64,000 nt of DNA from Blastomussa wellsi. Lineage: Eukaryota > Cnidaria > Anthozoa > Scleractinia > Plerogyridae. Positions 26,501-35,541 of the stretch are shown here, piece after piece. The number at the start of each line of letters is the position of its first letter. Position 1 is the stretch's first letter. The stretch spans positions 26,329,294 to 26,393,293 of the forward strand of contig OX393563.1 in NCBI GenBank assembly GCA_947652115.1, written 5' to 3'. Below the pieces are notes generated by a model that ran no database searches, was not told where the DNA came from, and saw nothing but the letters and a program-made list of their open reading frames with translations. The translations under genes were made by a program, and so were the position numbers.

Positions 26501-29500
26501 AGTTATTTTTTTTTATGGTTTTGTTGATTTAGTTGCTGGCTATGGTAATCACCCCCCTTCTGTGGCTCAACCTGCTAGAGGTCCAGCACCATATCATGGC
26601 TTTCCCCCTGGCCCCCATCTCCAAGGTGCTCCTCCAGGTGGTCCATCCCCTCCTGGGCCTCATCCAGAAGCTCCTTTACAAGCTCCGCCTCCTGCTCCTC
26701 TCCAGGTGTGTTCCTATAGGTAGCATCTCAGTTCATTGTATGACACAAGTACATATAGAACGTGTCATTTGTTAAGGCTAACTGGAAGATAGGTCAGGCT
26801 GGCAACCATTTTGTACCTTTCCGTGCTCCATGTTTTGTGCTCTATATTATCTACCACTTGACAATAATTAGAGTGGTTTTCATTAGGTTTTGCTTTACTA
26901 CTCTTAGTAATTACTTTGGAAACCCACTTTATGTTCTGACCCTATCAAATGTAAAACGAAAACAATCCATTTTGGCTCCTTGACCCACGCACATGTTTTC
27001 TGCACCTTTTGCCATCAAAATGACACGAGCATGGGATAAAAAAAGCTGAGTCCCCGACAGGATACAAAACCATTACCTCCTAGATACCAGTCGGGTGCTC
27101 TAACCAGCTGAGCTATGAAAACTCTTGGTGTGCCAAGGCCATTTACTAGGCTTGTATAATTATTACACGCATCCTGTACACTGTTTCAGTTTCATCTGTT
27201 TTGTTTGAGCCCTTTGTGATTGGGTAGAGTGATAACTTAGGTTTTGGTGTTATGAATCTCGATAAAAATAACTGCTCCATAAGCAGTGCTCGCCTTCTGA
27301 CAAAGTGACTCAAATTAATTTCAATTTATGTTATATATTTTGTTGATAGTCTATGTGAAACTTGTCTAATTTGGACTAACCTAATCGCATTTCTCTTTGA
27401 CGTCCAGTATTTCATTTCATAGCATTATATTTTTTTGGGGGGAAATATATATTCTTAATATTAAGACGAAATACAACATATTACAATAACAAAAAAAATC
27501 CAGCTAACAGGTGATATATGTTACAGTTGCAATCTAGAATTACGGTTACAGCGGAACACGCCTTAGTGTGGCCACCCAACAAACTTTTTTCACAAGTTAT
27601 AATTAGCCAATCAGAGAGCGGGAATTTGTTTTAGCTGCCTCGCCTCCTTGCAATGTTCAACGCTGTTGTCGCAAAACCTGTTGCGCTTTTAATAAGGAGG
27701 CGGAACAACTCAAACAAATTCGCACTCTCTGATTGGCTGACTTGTCAAAAAAGTTTGTTGGGTGGCTACACTAAGGCACGTCGCGATGTAAAACTGTTAC
27801 AATAACATATTCAGTGGATACGAAACAATGCAGAAGTGTACATGTTGAAATGCAGAGGAAAATAAAAATACACGGAAGTAAAAAAAATGGCAAAAGAAGT
27901 AAAGGCATAGCATTATTATTTTAGAGCAGCGTATCACTCTTTCCATTTTGTGCAAATACCGGTAACCATAAGAATAAAGCAAGCATGCATGATTATGCGT
28001 GAACTCGTCAGATCCCGTCTTTTCTCTTTAGCCTCCTCCAGTGGAAAGTCAATATCAACCTGACGTTCCAAGCTTATCGCCATCAAGGTACATTTATTTA
28101 TGTTATTAGACAGTGGGTGCGGCTTTGTAGCTTTGGCCTCTTTATAGACTGAGGTAGACATACCATTTCAGAGAAACATACAACGACAAAAAACATAGAG
28201 AAGTTTGTATTTACCATGATTAGTACAAATTATGAGAGAATGCCATGAGTCCTTTAAAGGTTGGTGAAATGGTATTTTACTAATGAAAGAGTCGCTGATA
28301 TTTGTATTTTTAAGTTTAATTATTGAAGTGCCAACCCTTAAATGTTTGGCCAATACAAAGTAATTCTGCGTATAAGAACCATTTTGTTACATTCTCAGTT
28401 TTCTTATCTTGTCTGGTTATTGTAGTAGGTGATGTATAGTGGTACACCCATTAAAGTGCATTTGAAGCGAATTTGTTCTTCGCCGTTTTCAGTTCCCCTA
28501 CATGTATAGAAAACTACTGTAGGTAGAAAAATTACACTCAATAAAGATTTGAGCGGGTTTCAGGACTATAAAATGGGGTTTTTCTGGCGTAAAAGTGTCC
28601 GGAGCCTGGATCGAGTTTCTATTGTGAAATCCTTAATGTGACGTCACTTTGGTTGCAAAGGGCCGTTTGGGTAAGCGCTGAGTAGGAACCTCTCACGCGA
28701 AAACGTTCCGAATAACTAGCCGTCTCGAAACGAATAGCCGTTTGTTAACCGTTCGAACGCAATGGGATAAGGTTCTAACTCCTCAACGCCTAGTATTCTC
28801 ACTGTCCGCCTCATCTCTTGATCTGAGATACAACTAACGTGACGTCACGATCTGGTATTTTGACCGCGCAAATTGGCGGACGTTTTTGGAGCAAAATGCG
28901 GTAACTTTCAAGGCTTACAAAATCGTCAATTTGTTCGCTTTCCTTCTCAAACTTTCAGATTCTTCCTTCAACATGTTAAACTTTAGAAATATACATTAAA
29001 AATATTTTATTTACAATACTGTGCCAGTTGAGGACACTAAGAAAGAAATATTGTAATTAAGGATAACTTTGTTAAAACTTTCCCAGCTGGCATGGGGGCT
29101 GATCAGTTGCCTATTTACAAAGTGCAGAGGAGTTGAATTCTGGACCACTGAAAACATATCTTGTGGCAGGGAAGAGGATTTGAACCTGGGACCTCCAGGT
29201 TATAAATCTCGGGACCAAACCGCCAGACGATGCCACCTCCTTGAGTATCCTTAAGTCATTAAGTCTGGACTTAGAAAGCTATGCGGGAGTTGATTGTTTT
29301 GCCAAGAATAAGACAGGGATCAATGTGCAATAGAGAACACATCGTTAGGGCACTGTCCTTCCCAATTGTTGCTTGTATTCAAGGTCAGTCCTTTCTTTCT
29401 CTGTTGCAGTTACCAAGAGCGGTCACAAGGAGGATCAACACAGTCTCAGGAACCACCAAAGAGAAAGTTCACAGAAAAGGTACCATCGCCTGACTAGTGC

Positions 29501-32500
29501 ATGTGTGAACCAACCTCAAAAGTTCTTGGTAGTTGTAGTGAGGTATTCGTGTACGGTTGCCACCCACAAACACAATTGTCTTGTGCAGCTCGCATAAAAC
29601 TGGGTCTTGCATGTACATAATTATACTAATGCTGTGCAAAAATATTCCAATTTTACTACATCTACAGCATTTTGTTAGGGCTGGTTTCACTATCGCATAA
29701 GCATAACGACGTAACCATAAGTCTTGTGTTGTCTTATGTCGTGGTGAATCCTGCTGAAAACAACGTGAGAAAACAAATGTGTTTGTTCTTCAAATGCTCG
29801 TGCTTAAGTCGTTATGCTTGTGCTTGTGTACTAGTGAAGACCAGCCTTAAAGAGCAATTTCTACGGGTCTTCGGTGTAGTCTTTAATACATGTGCAGTAT
29901 CTGGCTCGGGTGCTCTGACATGTATGAGAATTTGAGTATCAGTGTAATCCATGCCGTGCCAAAAATAAATGGTCCTCAAATCATACGGTCGCCAATGCAA
30001 CTAAAGTTTCCTCCGTGGCGACTGAAAGTTCAGGTTCAGTCGCCATAATGGCGACTACATTTCTTTGTATTGAAGAAGCATAATGGCCCTTTTCTCAGAC
30101 ATTGTGTCCCTTCAAAAAATTGTATTGAAAGATATTTGCTTCTTAAGCATTCAAACTAAGAAAAGAAGTCATTTCGTATTTTTGCTTTGCTTCGAAAGTT
30201 TCTCTCACATCGTAAAACTTGGAATTTTAAAATCGCCCTATGATGCTTTGCAAACCTTATAATACGTCATGTATTCCTATGAATTGTGTCTCTTGTAATG
30301 CAATCTAGCGACAAAAAATTTGAACTTGGCGACCATTTCTTTGCCATTTAATCGCAAATGGCGACTAAAGGATTTTTTTGTGAGTCATTCCAGCATCGTC
30401 ACATTCTTTTAAACTAAATAGCTATGTATACAACTTCACACTCACTGCACGCTTGTTTTAACCTTGACAAACTCCCATAGCTCAGCCGGCAGAGCATTGG
30501 ACTTCACGTCCAAAGGTGGTGGGTTCAATCCCCACTGGGGGTTAAATAGCAATACTGAATGCAATTTTATCAGTAAAAAATAAATAAATAACGATATTTA
30601 GAGAGGGAAGTTACATCAGCCTCATCTGGTTTTCGTGCGGGTCCTCTATCCAGGTGGAATTGGAATTTAGAAATGTTGGTTTTTTAGGAGGGAGGAAAAC
30701 CGGAGAGTCGGAGAAAAACCCTTAGAGCGAGGAGAGAACCAACAACAAACTCAACCCCCATAATGGAACCGGGCCGGAATCAAACCCGGACCACATTGGT
30801 GGGAGACGAGCACTCTCACCAGTGCGCCACCCTCACTCCCCAGTAATATTAAAACAAAAGTGAATTTGTACCCCAACTCAGGCTCTTCAAGTTCTTGCTT
30901 CACCCGTCTTTGTAATCGAAATTTGTAGTCACTACGGTCCCACAAAACTGGTCCTGTGTGCTTTCGTCTACCCTTAACGGTGGAGTTAGAAGGGATCATT
31001 TTACACTGACAACCTTTATCCCTTCAAACTGCATTCTGTAAATCATTTTGAAGACCTTGTGTAGTCTCTTTTCCAGGTGCTAACAACATGTTTTTCTTTT
31101 CTTCTTCCCTATAACCTGATAATGTTTGTTCAAACACAAATTTAGATTCCATTCAAAGCCTCTTCCAGCCAGGACCGTTCAGCAAGTGACTCCAGACATC
31201 AGGTGCTCTGGGCTTCTTCTTGTTATCCCGCTTACTCTGACAGTCATATTACTTAAGTCGGCTTTGTCAATTGTTTACGTGCGTGTAGGTCGTAAAGACG
31301 AGCTTTGGTCCCTTTATGCTTGGAACTGTTTTAGGTGCAAGCTGGGTGAGAAGCGGCATTCCCCTTACTGCTTAAACTCAGGCCTGTACCTGGGAATTGA
31401 TGTTGGGAAATCTTGCTATGAAAAAGTTGCTTCGATGGCTTTGCGTCTTACTAGAGGGATAGTAGGAATACGAGTCGCTCTTTGTGAAGATCTTTCTTTT
31501 TTGGCCAGATCTAACGGTCCGTGTTCGTGCCCTGACCAGGGAGTTGTTTCCTTGGTGGTTCCCTCCACCCAGGGGTATAAATGAGTACCGACCAATTGTT
31601 GGGGCAACCTGTCAGAATACTGGAGAGTAACATCCCATCCAGGGGGCGTAGAAATACTCCCAGCCGTTGAAGCTACATAAACCCGAGTTAGACACCGGAA
31701 GCTCTGAGTCAACTGGGATTTACGTACTGTGGTGCAAGTTAAAGTGCATTGTCTCGCAATTGAGGGTTTCCTGTTTTACTGATGCGAATTTTAATCCCTT
31801 TTAGCAGCCAACCGTCACGACTGGCATTTGCTAACATATCTGTTCTTTCTTTCCTCTGCCTGCTGATTGATGACTTTCTTCTAGGACTCCTCCATCTTAA
31901 ATCTAGGTGACGCTGCATTCGTTGAGGGTCAGAAAGAACCGGCCAAGGTGATGCCCCCTCCTCCAGGCCCACCGCAAGTTATGAAAACCAGACCGAAAGA
32001 GCGCGAATTCACAGCTCCGCTGCCCCCGAAAAATACCCCGCCTGCCGCAGTGGCCACTTCCCGCAACAGAGTAGCAACAGGTAAGGTCCCTGGTGTGTTT
32101 TCCCTGCCCCTAAATTAAAGACATTAAAGCGATTTAAAGGGGAAGTGAAGGCAAGAGTCATTATTTGTGAAACACATCCTTTAGAAAACCTAACATAGGT
32201 AAAGTTTAGTTTGGGTAGAAATTTATTCCAGTTTCTTCATTTTGGCGAGAAAATTAGGTTTGAAGTTGAGGTTTACCCGCTTTTTGGGCCTTTGCATTGC
32301 GGGCTCAAAATGTATGTGAGTGGCATGCTGTGACGTATGATATGGGGAACACTGAGAATTATTCGAGCATCCAGCAGCACAACAGTTCTTTGAAACATTA
32401 TTGTACATCGACAGAACTACAAGAATTTTTTTTGCCAAGGAACCGTGCCACAAATTTGCGCCAAATGTAGATATAAGAAAAAAAAAAGGCCAGCAAAATG

Positions 32501-33337
32501 TGAAAATACCCACTTGAAACAAGTGAAAGAAAATTTTGGCAAATAAGAAAAGACGATACACATCGACGATATTAAAATGGATTGTGAGTTGGTTTCTTGA
32601 AAATTAGTTAGGCTTAATAGTTTTCGATGTTAATCTTTTGACATCTTGGATGATGCATATACTGTACCAAAGTTTTTAGTAGTTTTTGCTTTCTTTTGTT
32701 TGCTTGTTTCTAAATTACCTAGCACGCGTATCGATATATCTAGGCCGGAGACTTTTTTTGGTTGGATTGCTTGTACACTATGTTTGTTGGTATCTCGTGA
32801 AAACGGAACAATAAATAGTAGAATATTCTATCTTGGGCAGGGATACCGGAAGAATTAATGAGGGGAGGGGAGGGGAGGTGGTTGGTGCTTATTTAGTAAG
32901 AACAACAATAATTAACGATGTTATACGCCGTTTTACATTATAAGCTGCCTTACTAATTTGATGTTTGTTCTTGTTTCATGTGAACCCCTGTGGACTCTGT
33001 GGTGCTGGTAACTTAACTACCTCTTTTTACCTTTATTTGTTCTGTTCCGTTTGTCTTTTCCTGTTGTGTTGTGGTGTGCGTTTCTTGTTTTGTATCAGGC
33101 AAGCGAGAAGGTGCACCATTTGCACAACCCGCGGCTGTTACAAAGAAGACGAAAAGAGAAGAAAGCGTAGCAGTGAAATCATCTGCCATAGCCTCACTAG
33201 CGGCGTACGGCGAAGGGGACTCGTCAGATGAAGAAGAAAGCCTTCCGCCTGATGATAAACAAGACAGGATGCAGAACAAAGACAATCGCGGAGGTCGACA
33301 CGGGGCGGCAAGGCTGCCATTTTGGGCCGTGAGATAA
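5503..33337 (+). CDS. KHDC4: KH domain-containing protein 4 (KHDC4/BLOM7-like), 21 exons
   Basis: Predicted RNA-binding splicing factor; its vertebrate relatives associate with the Prp19/SNEV complex in the nucleus. Coding exons: 5503-5519, 8103-8268, 9969-10090, 10897-10930, 11080-11162, 11833-11885, 13143-13297, 18494-18580, 19534-19575, 19767-19849, 21194-21254, 23129-23198, 23927-23973, 24854-24973, 25510-25582, 26533-26705, 28032-28087, 29410-29479, 31146-31202, 31885-32080, 33099-33337. All junctions are GT-AG, phases agree, and the total is 2004 nt (667 aa). The order is: SKWD motif near the N-terminus; first KH-like region at about residues 90-175 ([18 protein letters not shown]); second KH region at about 211-300 ([25 protein letters not shown]); proline-rich stretch at about 325-500; PPKRKFTEK; acidic DSSDEEES; C-terminal LPFWAVR. 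The domain order matches vertebrate KHDC4, which is slightly shorter from memory. Intron 7 hosts an antisense LINE. No clear AATAAA was found just after the stop. Confidence 0.95.
6732..7456 (+). mobile_element. tRNA-type SINE copy, split by a MITE
   Basis: The left part (6732-6778) resembles the B-box end of a tRNA-like SINE head. The right part (7302-7456) starts tgtgggttgagtttgttg and ends with ctctaaattccaattc. Both are found contiguous, in reverse orientation, in the copy at 30640-30842. The interruption is exactly at a TA dinucleotide (6777-6778 and 7302-7303). It lies within KHDC4 intron 1. Confidence 0.75.
6779..7301. mobile_element. TA-flanked MITE (Tc1/mariner-type) inserted in a SINE
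   Basis: Terminal inverted repeats begin CAGTACCGCTCGAAGATAAG at 6779 and end with the reverse complement at 7301. TA flanks both sides, and the SINE reads through once the element is removed. The length is about 523 bp with no transposase. The right third carries several near-identical ACGCGTTG words (7185-7272). Confidence 0.8.
8895..9111. mobile_element. Small foldback element
   Basis: GTTTTAGTATAAATCTACTAG near 8895 is mirrored by CTAGTAGATTTATACTAAAA ending near 9111. There is no coding content. It is intronic in KHDC4. Confidence 0.5.
9345..9490. repeat. Imperfect palindrome, ~145 bp
   Basis: TTAAACAGATTAATC at the left pairs with GATTAATCTGTTTAGTA at the right. The arms stay complementary through a GATGCATCAAAG / CTTTGATACATGATG pairing toward the centre. 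It is probably a MITE remnant in KHDC4 intron 2. Confidence 0.5.
12050..12275. repeat. Dispersed repeat family X, copy 1
   Basis: It contains the words gaaatcgca, gctgaaatcaggcgatat, gagcaggataat, attgtcaa.gaag, acagctagaaaagttg and gcaagacttc. The same words occur in the same order near 49350-49512, 54535-54720 and 54785-54995. No coding content or known class was recognised. Confidence 0.6.
12825..13085 (+). repeat. Degenerate SINE-like repeat
   Basis: The words ccagagcttatt, ggatgtgatgcttgtcc and the following gttac match in order those at 55600-55680 (ccagagcttattt, ggatgggatgctagtcc, gttac). Divergence is high. It is intronic in KHDC4. Confidence 0.35.
13983..17210 (-). CDS. Non-LTR retrotransposon ORF2: endonuclease plus reverse transcriptase
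   Basis: Intact frame of about 1075 residues, taking the first ATG at 17210 (the frame is open a few codons further upstream). The N-terminal third carries an APE-type endonuclease: motifs [26 protein letters not shown] and the terminal SDHFSQF. The reverse transcriptase follows with [42 protein letters not shown] and the catalytic FADD (about 14878-14889). The C-terminal part has the [10 protein letters not shown] and [14 protein letters not shown] blocks typical of CR1/Jockey-group elements. It should nick target DNA and prime reverse transcription of its own RNA. I cannot separate CR1 from related clades by eye. Confidence 0.93.
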   Translation of the reverse strand: MKGTKAVAEKSAKLTLKELPFFNYTGNLIQIHGQFNNSLSTVCKTKRDLDKLTCLYDLDLFTLNTVLDCNLNPDNQSFIRIPSRYYSPHSFRQMKTKVETDTSFSVFHNNVVSLNRNLENLQTHILHELNFHFNIIGVSETKITNANSEMCTAKIPGYSFEYVPTPLSSGGVGLFIDESLNYRILEKISNEAFQALWAEITFENRKNVICGILYRQHNSPERFQLYFDECIEKFTSSGKDIVIMGDFNIDLLKCESSNHSHDFLSSLQSCYLTPAIDKPTRVRPTSATLIDNIFINNPDKVIACGNLITDLSDHFSQFCILKSMKAKTRVKKSKMRDFSRFSSDRLNADLSNVDWSALFANESNDVNSIFSSFYNKFNKLVNKHAPMKTISNRKAKQFSKPWITKGLRKSIRVKNKLYVSGDRAKYKMYRNKICTLTRISKQQYYTKFFNDNLTNMKKTWEGINSILARKSNNSKPISSIQDPDDNNSISSNPNRIANILNKHFASVGPKLANKLPSVQRNYFDFLNRSNSPDTSFAFNLVTPSEVKLEISRIPNNKSHGLYSCPTQILKCSSNVISNTLAEILNLSISTGVYPNKLKMAKIIPVFKTDDDTDPSNYRPISLLSNFNRIFEKLIFKRMESFIAQHNMLSPSQYGFRKTLSTQHAILDIVSTIQTNMDKRLFSCGVFIDLKKAFDTVDHKILLHKLDHYGFRGVINKWFSSYLQGRTQTTQIDSYISARNDITYGVPQGSVLGPLLFLIYINDIQECSEKLKFFLFADDTNILYADKNLRSLELIVNQELCKLYDWLTANKLTLNIKKSNFVIFSPAQRKFTYRPKIMIFDNEQNKNVALECKEFIKYLGILIDSHLTWKHHIDHIAIKISRTIGLISKLRHFVPKHTLINIYRSLVAPYLTYGLIVWGQACKSYLDKLLKLQKRALRFIYFSDRNQHAIPLFSDAGILPLQFSYYELTANLMFDIRHRNAPRNIRDLFQDISNIHPYNTRSSASHNFYTQSSRLSIQLNSFSRIGTKIWNEMPLTLRNLSKHDFKRKIKRVLFNILSSEDSYLDIRNVIQKVKFS
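17265..18107 (-). CDS. Non-LTR retrotransposon ORF1 protein
   Basis: Intact frame of 280 residues starting at ATG 18107. The first ~50 residues are strongly charged and heptad-like (coiled coil). A central block of the type NLKIVGVP...DIDIAHRVP...[11 protein letters not shown] matches the RRM/C-terminal-domain arrangement of L1-like ORF1 nucleic-acid chaperones. A basic tail follows. It presumably coats the element RNA and forms the RNP with ORF2 protein. It ends 54 nt before the ORF2 ATG. Confidence 0.85.
   Translation of the reverse strand: MGDKDKVKALRNENEQVKRQLEELKKEFESIKSKMAEQRDSCTATVIPPDTQDVQFLSDSYDTLVQSKTSIEEDLGKFSLRLDLLGKNVDRIDKAIDDMLHYSYQYNLKIVGVPLVNENESAEDTANLCLKLFSALGNDISVYDIDIAHRVPQRNAAIDNGRRRQPNAIVCKFTRRMARDKVLASRRNTSQLTPEALGFSPTVEINQIRIYSHLTPRLQELLYAAKGHQNMHSYKWCWSKGVAIFLRKTDTSTAIRLESLGDLSKLREREPRSDQMDSAS
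20727..21082. mobile_element. TTAA-flanked MITE, family Y copy 1
   Basis: The left end is TTAA-AGACCATTTCCAGTCCG; the right end is GGACTGGAAATGGC-TTTTAA. The interior is homologous to 52493-52835 (shared words tttgaattcgttga, tgaagtttttgag, gtttgggagtt and cgtctactc). There is no coding capacity. A possible diverged left end of the same family is at 11925 (ttaaagatgatttccagtct). It is intronic in KHDC4. Confidence 0.75.
22155..22805 (+). mobile_element. TTAA-flanked ~650-bp element, family Z copy 1
   Basis: It starts TTAA-GGTCATTCCCCTG and ends CAGGGGAATGAC near 22802. The whole body is homologous, in reverse orientation, to 35542-36204. Both copies keep an 86-codon open frame in the same place (22513-22773 here). 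It is intronic in KHDC4. The right-hand TTAA is not preserved. Confidence 0.8.
24232..24343. repeat. Short foldback hairpin
   Basis: GATGGGTATCC...TTCTATAAGAAAATAATGCC pairs with GGGCATTATTTTCTTATAG...GGAAACCCATC, and the tip TTGAGGTCTAG / CTAGACCTCAA is perfect. It is probably a MITE remnant. A G-run followed by cccctcc lies just downstream (24384-24400). Confidence 0.65.
26985..27130 (-). mobile_element. tRNA-headed SINE
   Basis: On the - strand, TAGCTCAGCTGGTTAGAGC (A box) is followed by a degenerate B-box region, then cggggactcagcttttttt and a tail ending catgctcgtgtcattttgatgg. This layout (tRNA head, unrelated tail) is that of a tRNA-derived SINE. It is intronic in KHDC4. Confidence 0.65.
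27544..27800. mobile_element. MITE with long inverted repeats, family W copy 1
   Basis: GCCTTAGTGTGGCCACCCAA...AGCCAATCAGAGAG at the left pairs with CTCTCTGATTGGCT...TTGGGTGGCTACACTAAGGC at the right. A second copy is at 48796-49045, inside the KLHL intron. There is no coding content. Confidence 0.75.
29150..29250 (-). repeat. tRNA-like SINE fragment
   Basis: On the - strand, ggaggtggcatcgtctggcg resembles an A box region and GGTTCAAATCC is a perfect B box, about 40 nt apart. No clean cloverleaf can be drawn. It lies just upstream of KHDC4 exon 18. Confidence 0.4.
30471..30542 (+). tRNA. tRNA-like gene with anticodon UCA, perfect cloverleaf
   Basis: All four arms pair completely: acceptor ACTCCCA/TGGGGGT (one G-U), D arm GCTC/GAGC, anticodon arm TTGGA/TCCAA with loop CTTCACG, T arm GTGGG/CCCAC with loop TTCAATC. 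The A box (TAGCTCAGCCGG) and B box (GGTTCAATCCC) are canonical, and TTTT follows about 22 nt downstream. The loop has T33 but C at position 37, where a purine is usual, and the anticodon UCA would read UGA. The length is 72 nt, so it is not a selenocysteine tRNA (about 90 nt). It may be a functional gene, a suppressor-like variant or a SINE head. It is intronic in KHDC4. Confidence 0.6.
30640..30842 (-). mobile_element. tRNA-headed SINE, near full length
   Basis: On the - strand the head has gagggtggcgcactggtgag (A box region) and a B-box-like GGTTTGATTCC. It is followed by a body, gggttgagtttgttgttggt...ggtttttctccga...ctctaaattccaattcc... (here as tttctaaattcc). The same body occurs at 7302-7456. 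It is intronic in KHDC4. Confidence 0.75.
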
Positions 33338-34387
33338 CTGCATGCGAGAATTGGGTTCGGGTTTAGGGTGTGGCGATGGGTGGGTGGGGGGGATAGAGCA
33401 AATAGTGGACACAGACTTCTTTGAACAGGATCTGCGAGTTCTGAGGTTCCCCCAAAAATGGCTTGAAAATAACATCTTTCTGACTTCCCATTATTCCCAA
33501 CAGTCTTTTAAATAATCTTGACCGCCACGTTAGCCGTCTCGCAAGTCTTCACCTCTTTCGTTGTCCTTTGCGGCACTGAACACACGAATCTATTCTCACC
33601 CCGACCTTTGCTGGACTTCTTTCATTCTGACCAAATGCACGTAAAACTTTACGAAGCTGACCTCTTGAGCAACGGAGGCCAACTTGTGACATAATCAAAT
33701 GCTTGTCGATGATAGGCCAATCCCCTTTTTTCGAAATATCAACATTTAGGCGGTACAACTTTGCTTCAAACAACAAGGTTAGAGGAATCGTTGAGTGTAA
33801 AAACAAAACCTTTAACTCAATTGCGATTTTCGCGTACGCCACGAAGAATGTAGGATTCTGAAATCCCTACGGCAGCCATAGCGCGCTCCGGGTGATCTTT
33901 GTATGGCTGGAGCAGTGCGCGCTACAGAATGCACAACCGTTAATCAAGGAGGCTCATGGGCTAAGTGGAAGACAACAACTGAAATTAATGAGTCATGCAT
34001 CGACCTCGAGTCGGGGAACTATGCAACATTGGCCTAATTCATGTTCGCATAAATTCACTTACGTCATACGCACCGCGGACTTTTTCTGCTATTTGATTTA
34101 TTTTTCCTTTCCCCGAGCACCGATTGTTCGAAAAACTAAACAATTAAGAGGGAAAAAGACAAAAAACAGAGGTGTGGGGAAAGGGTATCACCTAACTCCT
34201 CCCCACTGGGTGGAGAATCGCAGGTTTTTCGACTGGGATGGGCTGTCTGAGATGTAGCTTCTGAATTCAGTGGTAATACACACTGCTTCGGTTTATGACT
34301 GAAGGCTGCGGTAGGAGAATTTTCTTTGGGTAAAACTGTGTGTGTATGTTAACGATGATTATATTATTTTACAATGAACGCGAAGAA
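33338..34387. other. KHDC4 3' flank, no further gene seen
   Basis: This presumably includes the KHDC4 3' UTR. A G-rich patch (about 33350-33395) follows the stop codon. No protein domain, RNA gene or clear poly(A) signal was recognised; short open frames here look random. Confidence 0.4.
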
Positions 34388-35092
34388 CAATAGACCTTTT
34401 CGGCTAATGGTGTTTACATCCTTGGTGCTACCCAATAGACCTCTTTAGCTTCGTATGTAAATTGCCCATTTCAGATCATGTGATGCTCTCCAGAGAATTT
34501 GTCCTTTGTTTATCTGCAAATTTTTCATCCATTTTCACGTGGATTTTTTTAAATTTGAAAGTAATAATTCCCAAGGGTAACATCACGTGGTCTGAAATGG
34601 GACAACAAACAAACGAAGCTAAAGGGGTCTATTCAGATCATGCGATGATTCATTTGGGAGGTTACAACTGTTCTTTTCGTAGATACTCTCGTTTGACAAA
34701 TTGCAAAATATGCCTTTTCAGCTTCGTATGTAAATTGCTCATTGTGATGCTCTATTTTCCCTTTGTTTTTCTGTAAGTTATTCATTCATTTTTAGGTGGA
34801 TTGGATTTTTTTTCAATTTGAAAGACAATTCTCCAGGGTAACATCACGTGGTCTGAATTGAGACAGCAAACAAACGAAGCTAAAAAGGTCCACTAACCTT
34901 TTAGCCTCCTACGCAGGCGTTATTAGGGGATTGCGTTACTCTTGTCCCCACAAACGGCGGTAGTGGGGACAAGTGGTAACGCAACCCCCTAGTAACGCCT
35001 GCGTAGGAGGCTACGAACCTCCCAGATGAATCATCACATGATCTGAATTCGGAAGCAACAAGGATGTAAACACGTTGCCGAATTGGTCTATT
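34388..35092. mobile_element. Composite inverted-repeat element with a nested palindrome
   Basis: The left end AATAGACCTTTTCGGC...GTTTACATCCTTG pairs with the right end CAAGGATGTAAAC...GCCGAATTGGTCTATT. Internal cttcgtatgtaaattg and catcacgtggtctgaa blocks recur several times. A separate ~110-bp palindrome (34903-35012) sits inside. Confidence 0.65.
34903..35012. repeat. Near-perfect palindrome, related to 42310-42411
   Basis: AGCCTCCTACGCAGGCGTTA...TTACTCTTGTCCCCAC pairs with GTGGGGACAAGTGGTAA...TAACGCCTGCGTAGGAGGCT. A diverged copy is at 42310-42411, with a related arrangement ending GGGAGGCT. Confidence 0.75.
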
Positions 35093-35541
35093 GGCTATAC
35101 AATAATGAGGAAATCCACTTGAAATATATAAACGTGACATGAAGTGTTTTGTTGTACCTGTTTTGTTTGCCAAGCAGTAGCGACCAGTGCAAGACGTTTT
35201 GGCTCGTCACGCAATCCATCCCCAAGAGGAAAAATTGCGTGACCAGCCAAAAGGACGTCTGCGTACGGGGCTGTGGTAGCGGATACGTATCGAACATACT
35301 TCGCTATAGGCTGGCTAATGATTTCAATGTTGCATAGCGCTATCCGCTCTTTGGACAACAAGTTCTCGTTGTATCTGTGGGACGCTTAAAATTCAGCTTG
35401 ATAGCGACGCCTGGAGGACAGTCCTAGGCCTCACAACCAAGCTGAATTTTAATATAGCGAAAGGTTCCCTCCGGTAGGATACCTTCCACATAACCGGCCA
35501 CATTAACGTTTGATCGCAATTACAAGAGCCCCTGTTTCCAC

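Noticed and set aside
31126..31584. 152-residue frame as a separate gene
   Set aside because: It overlaps KHDC4 exon 19 in another frame and runs into the intron.
33013..33285. - strand frames opposite the KHDC4 last exon
   Set aside because: They are shadows of the conserved coding exon.
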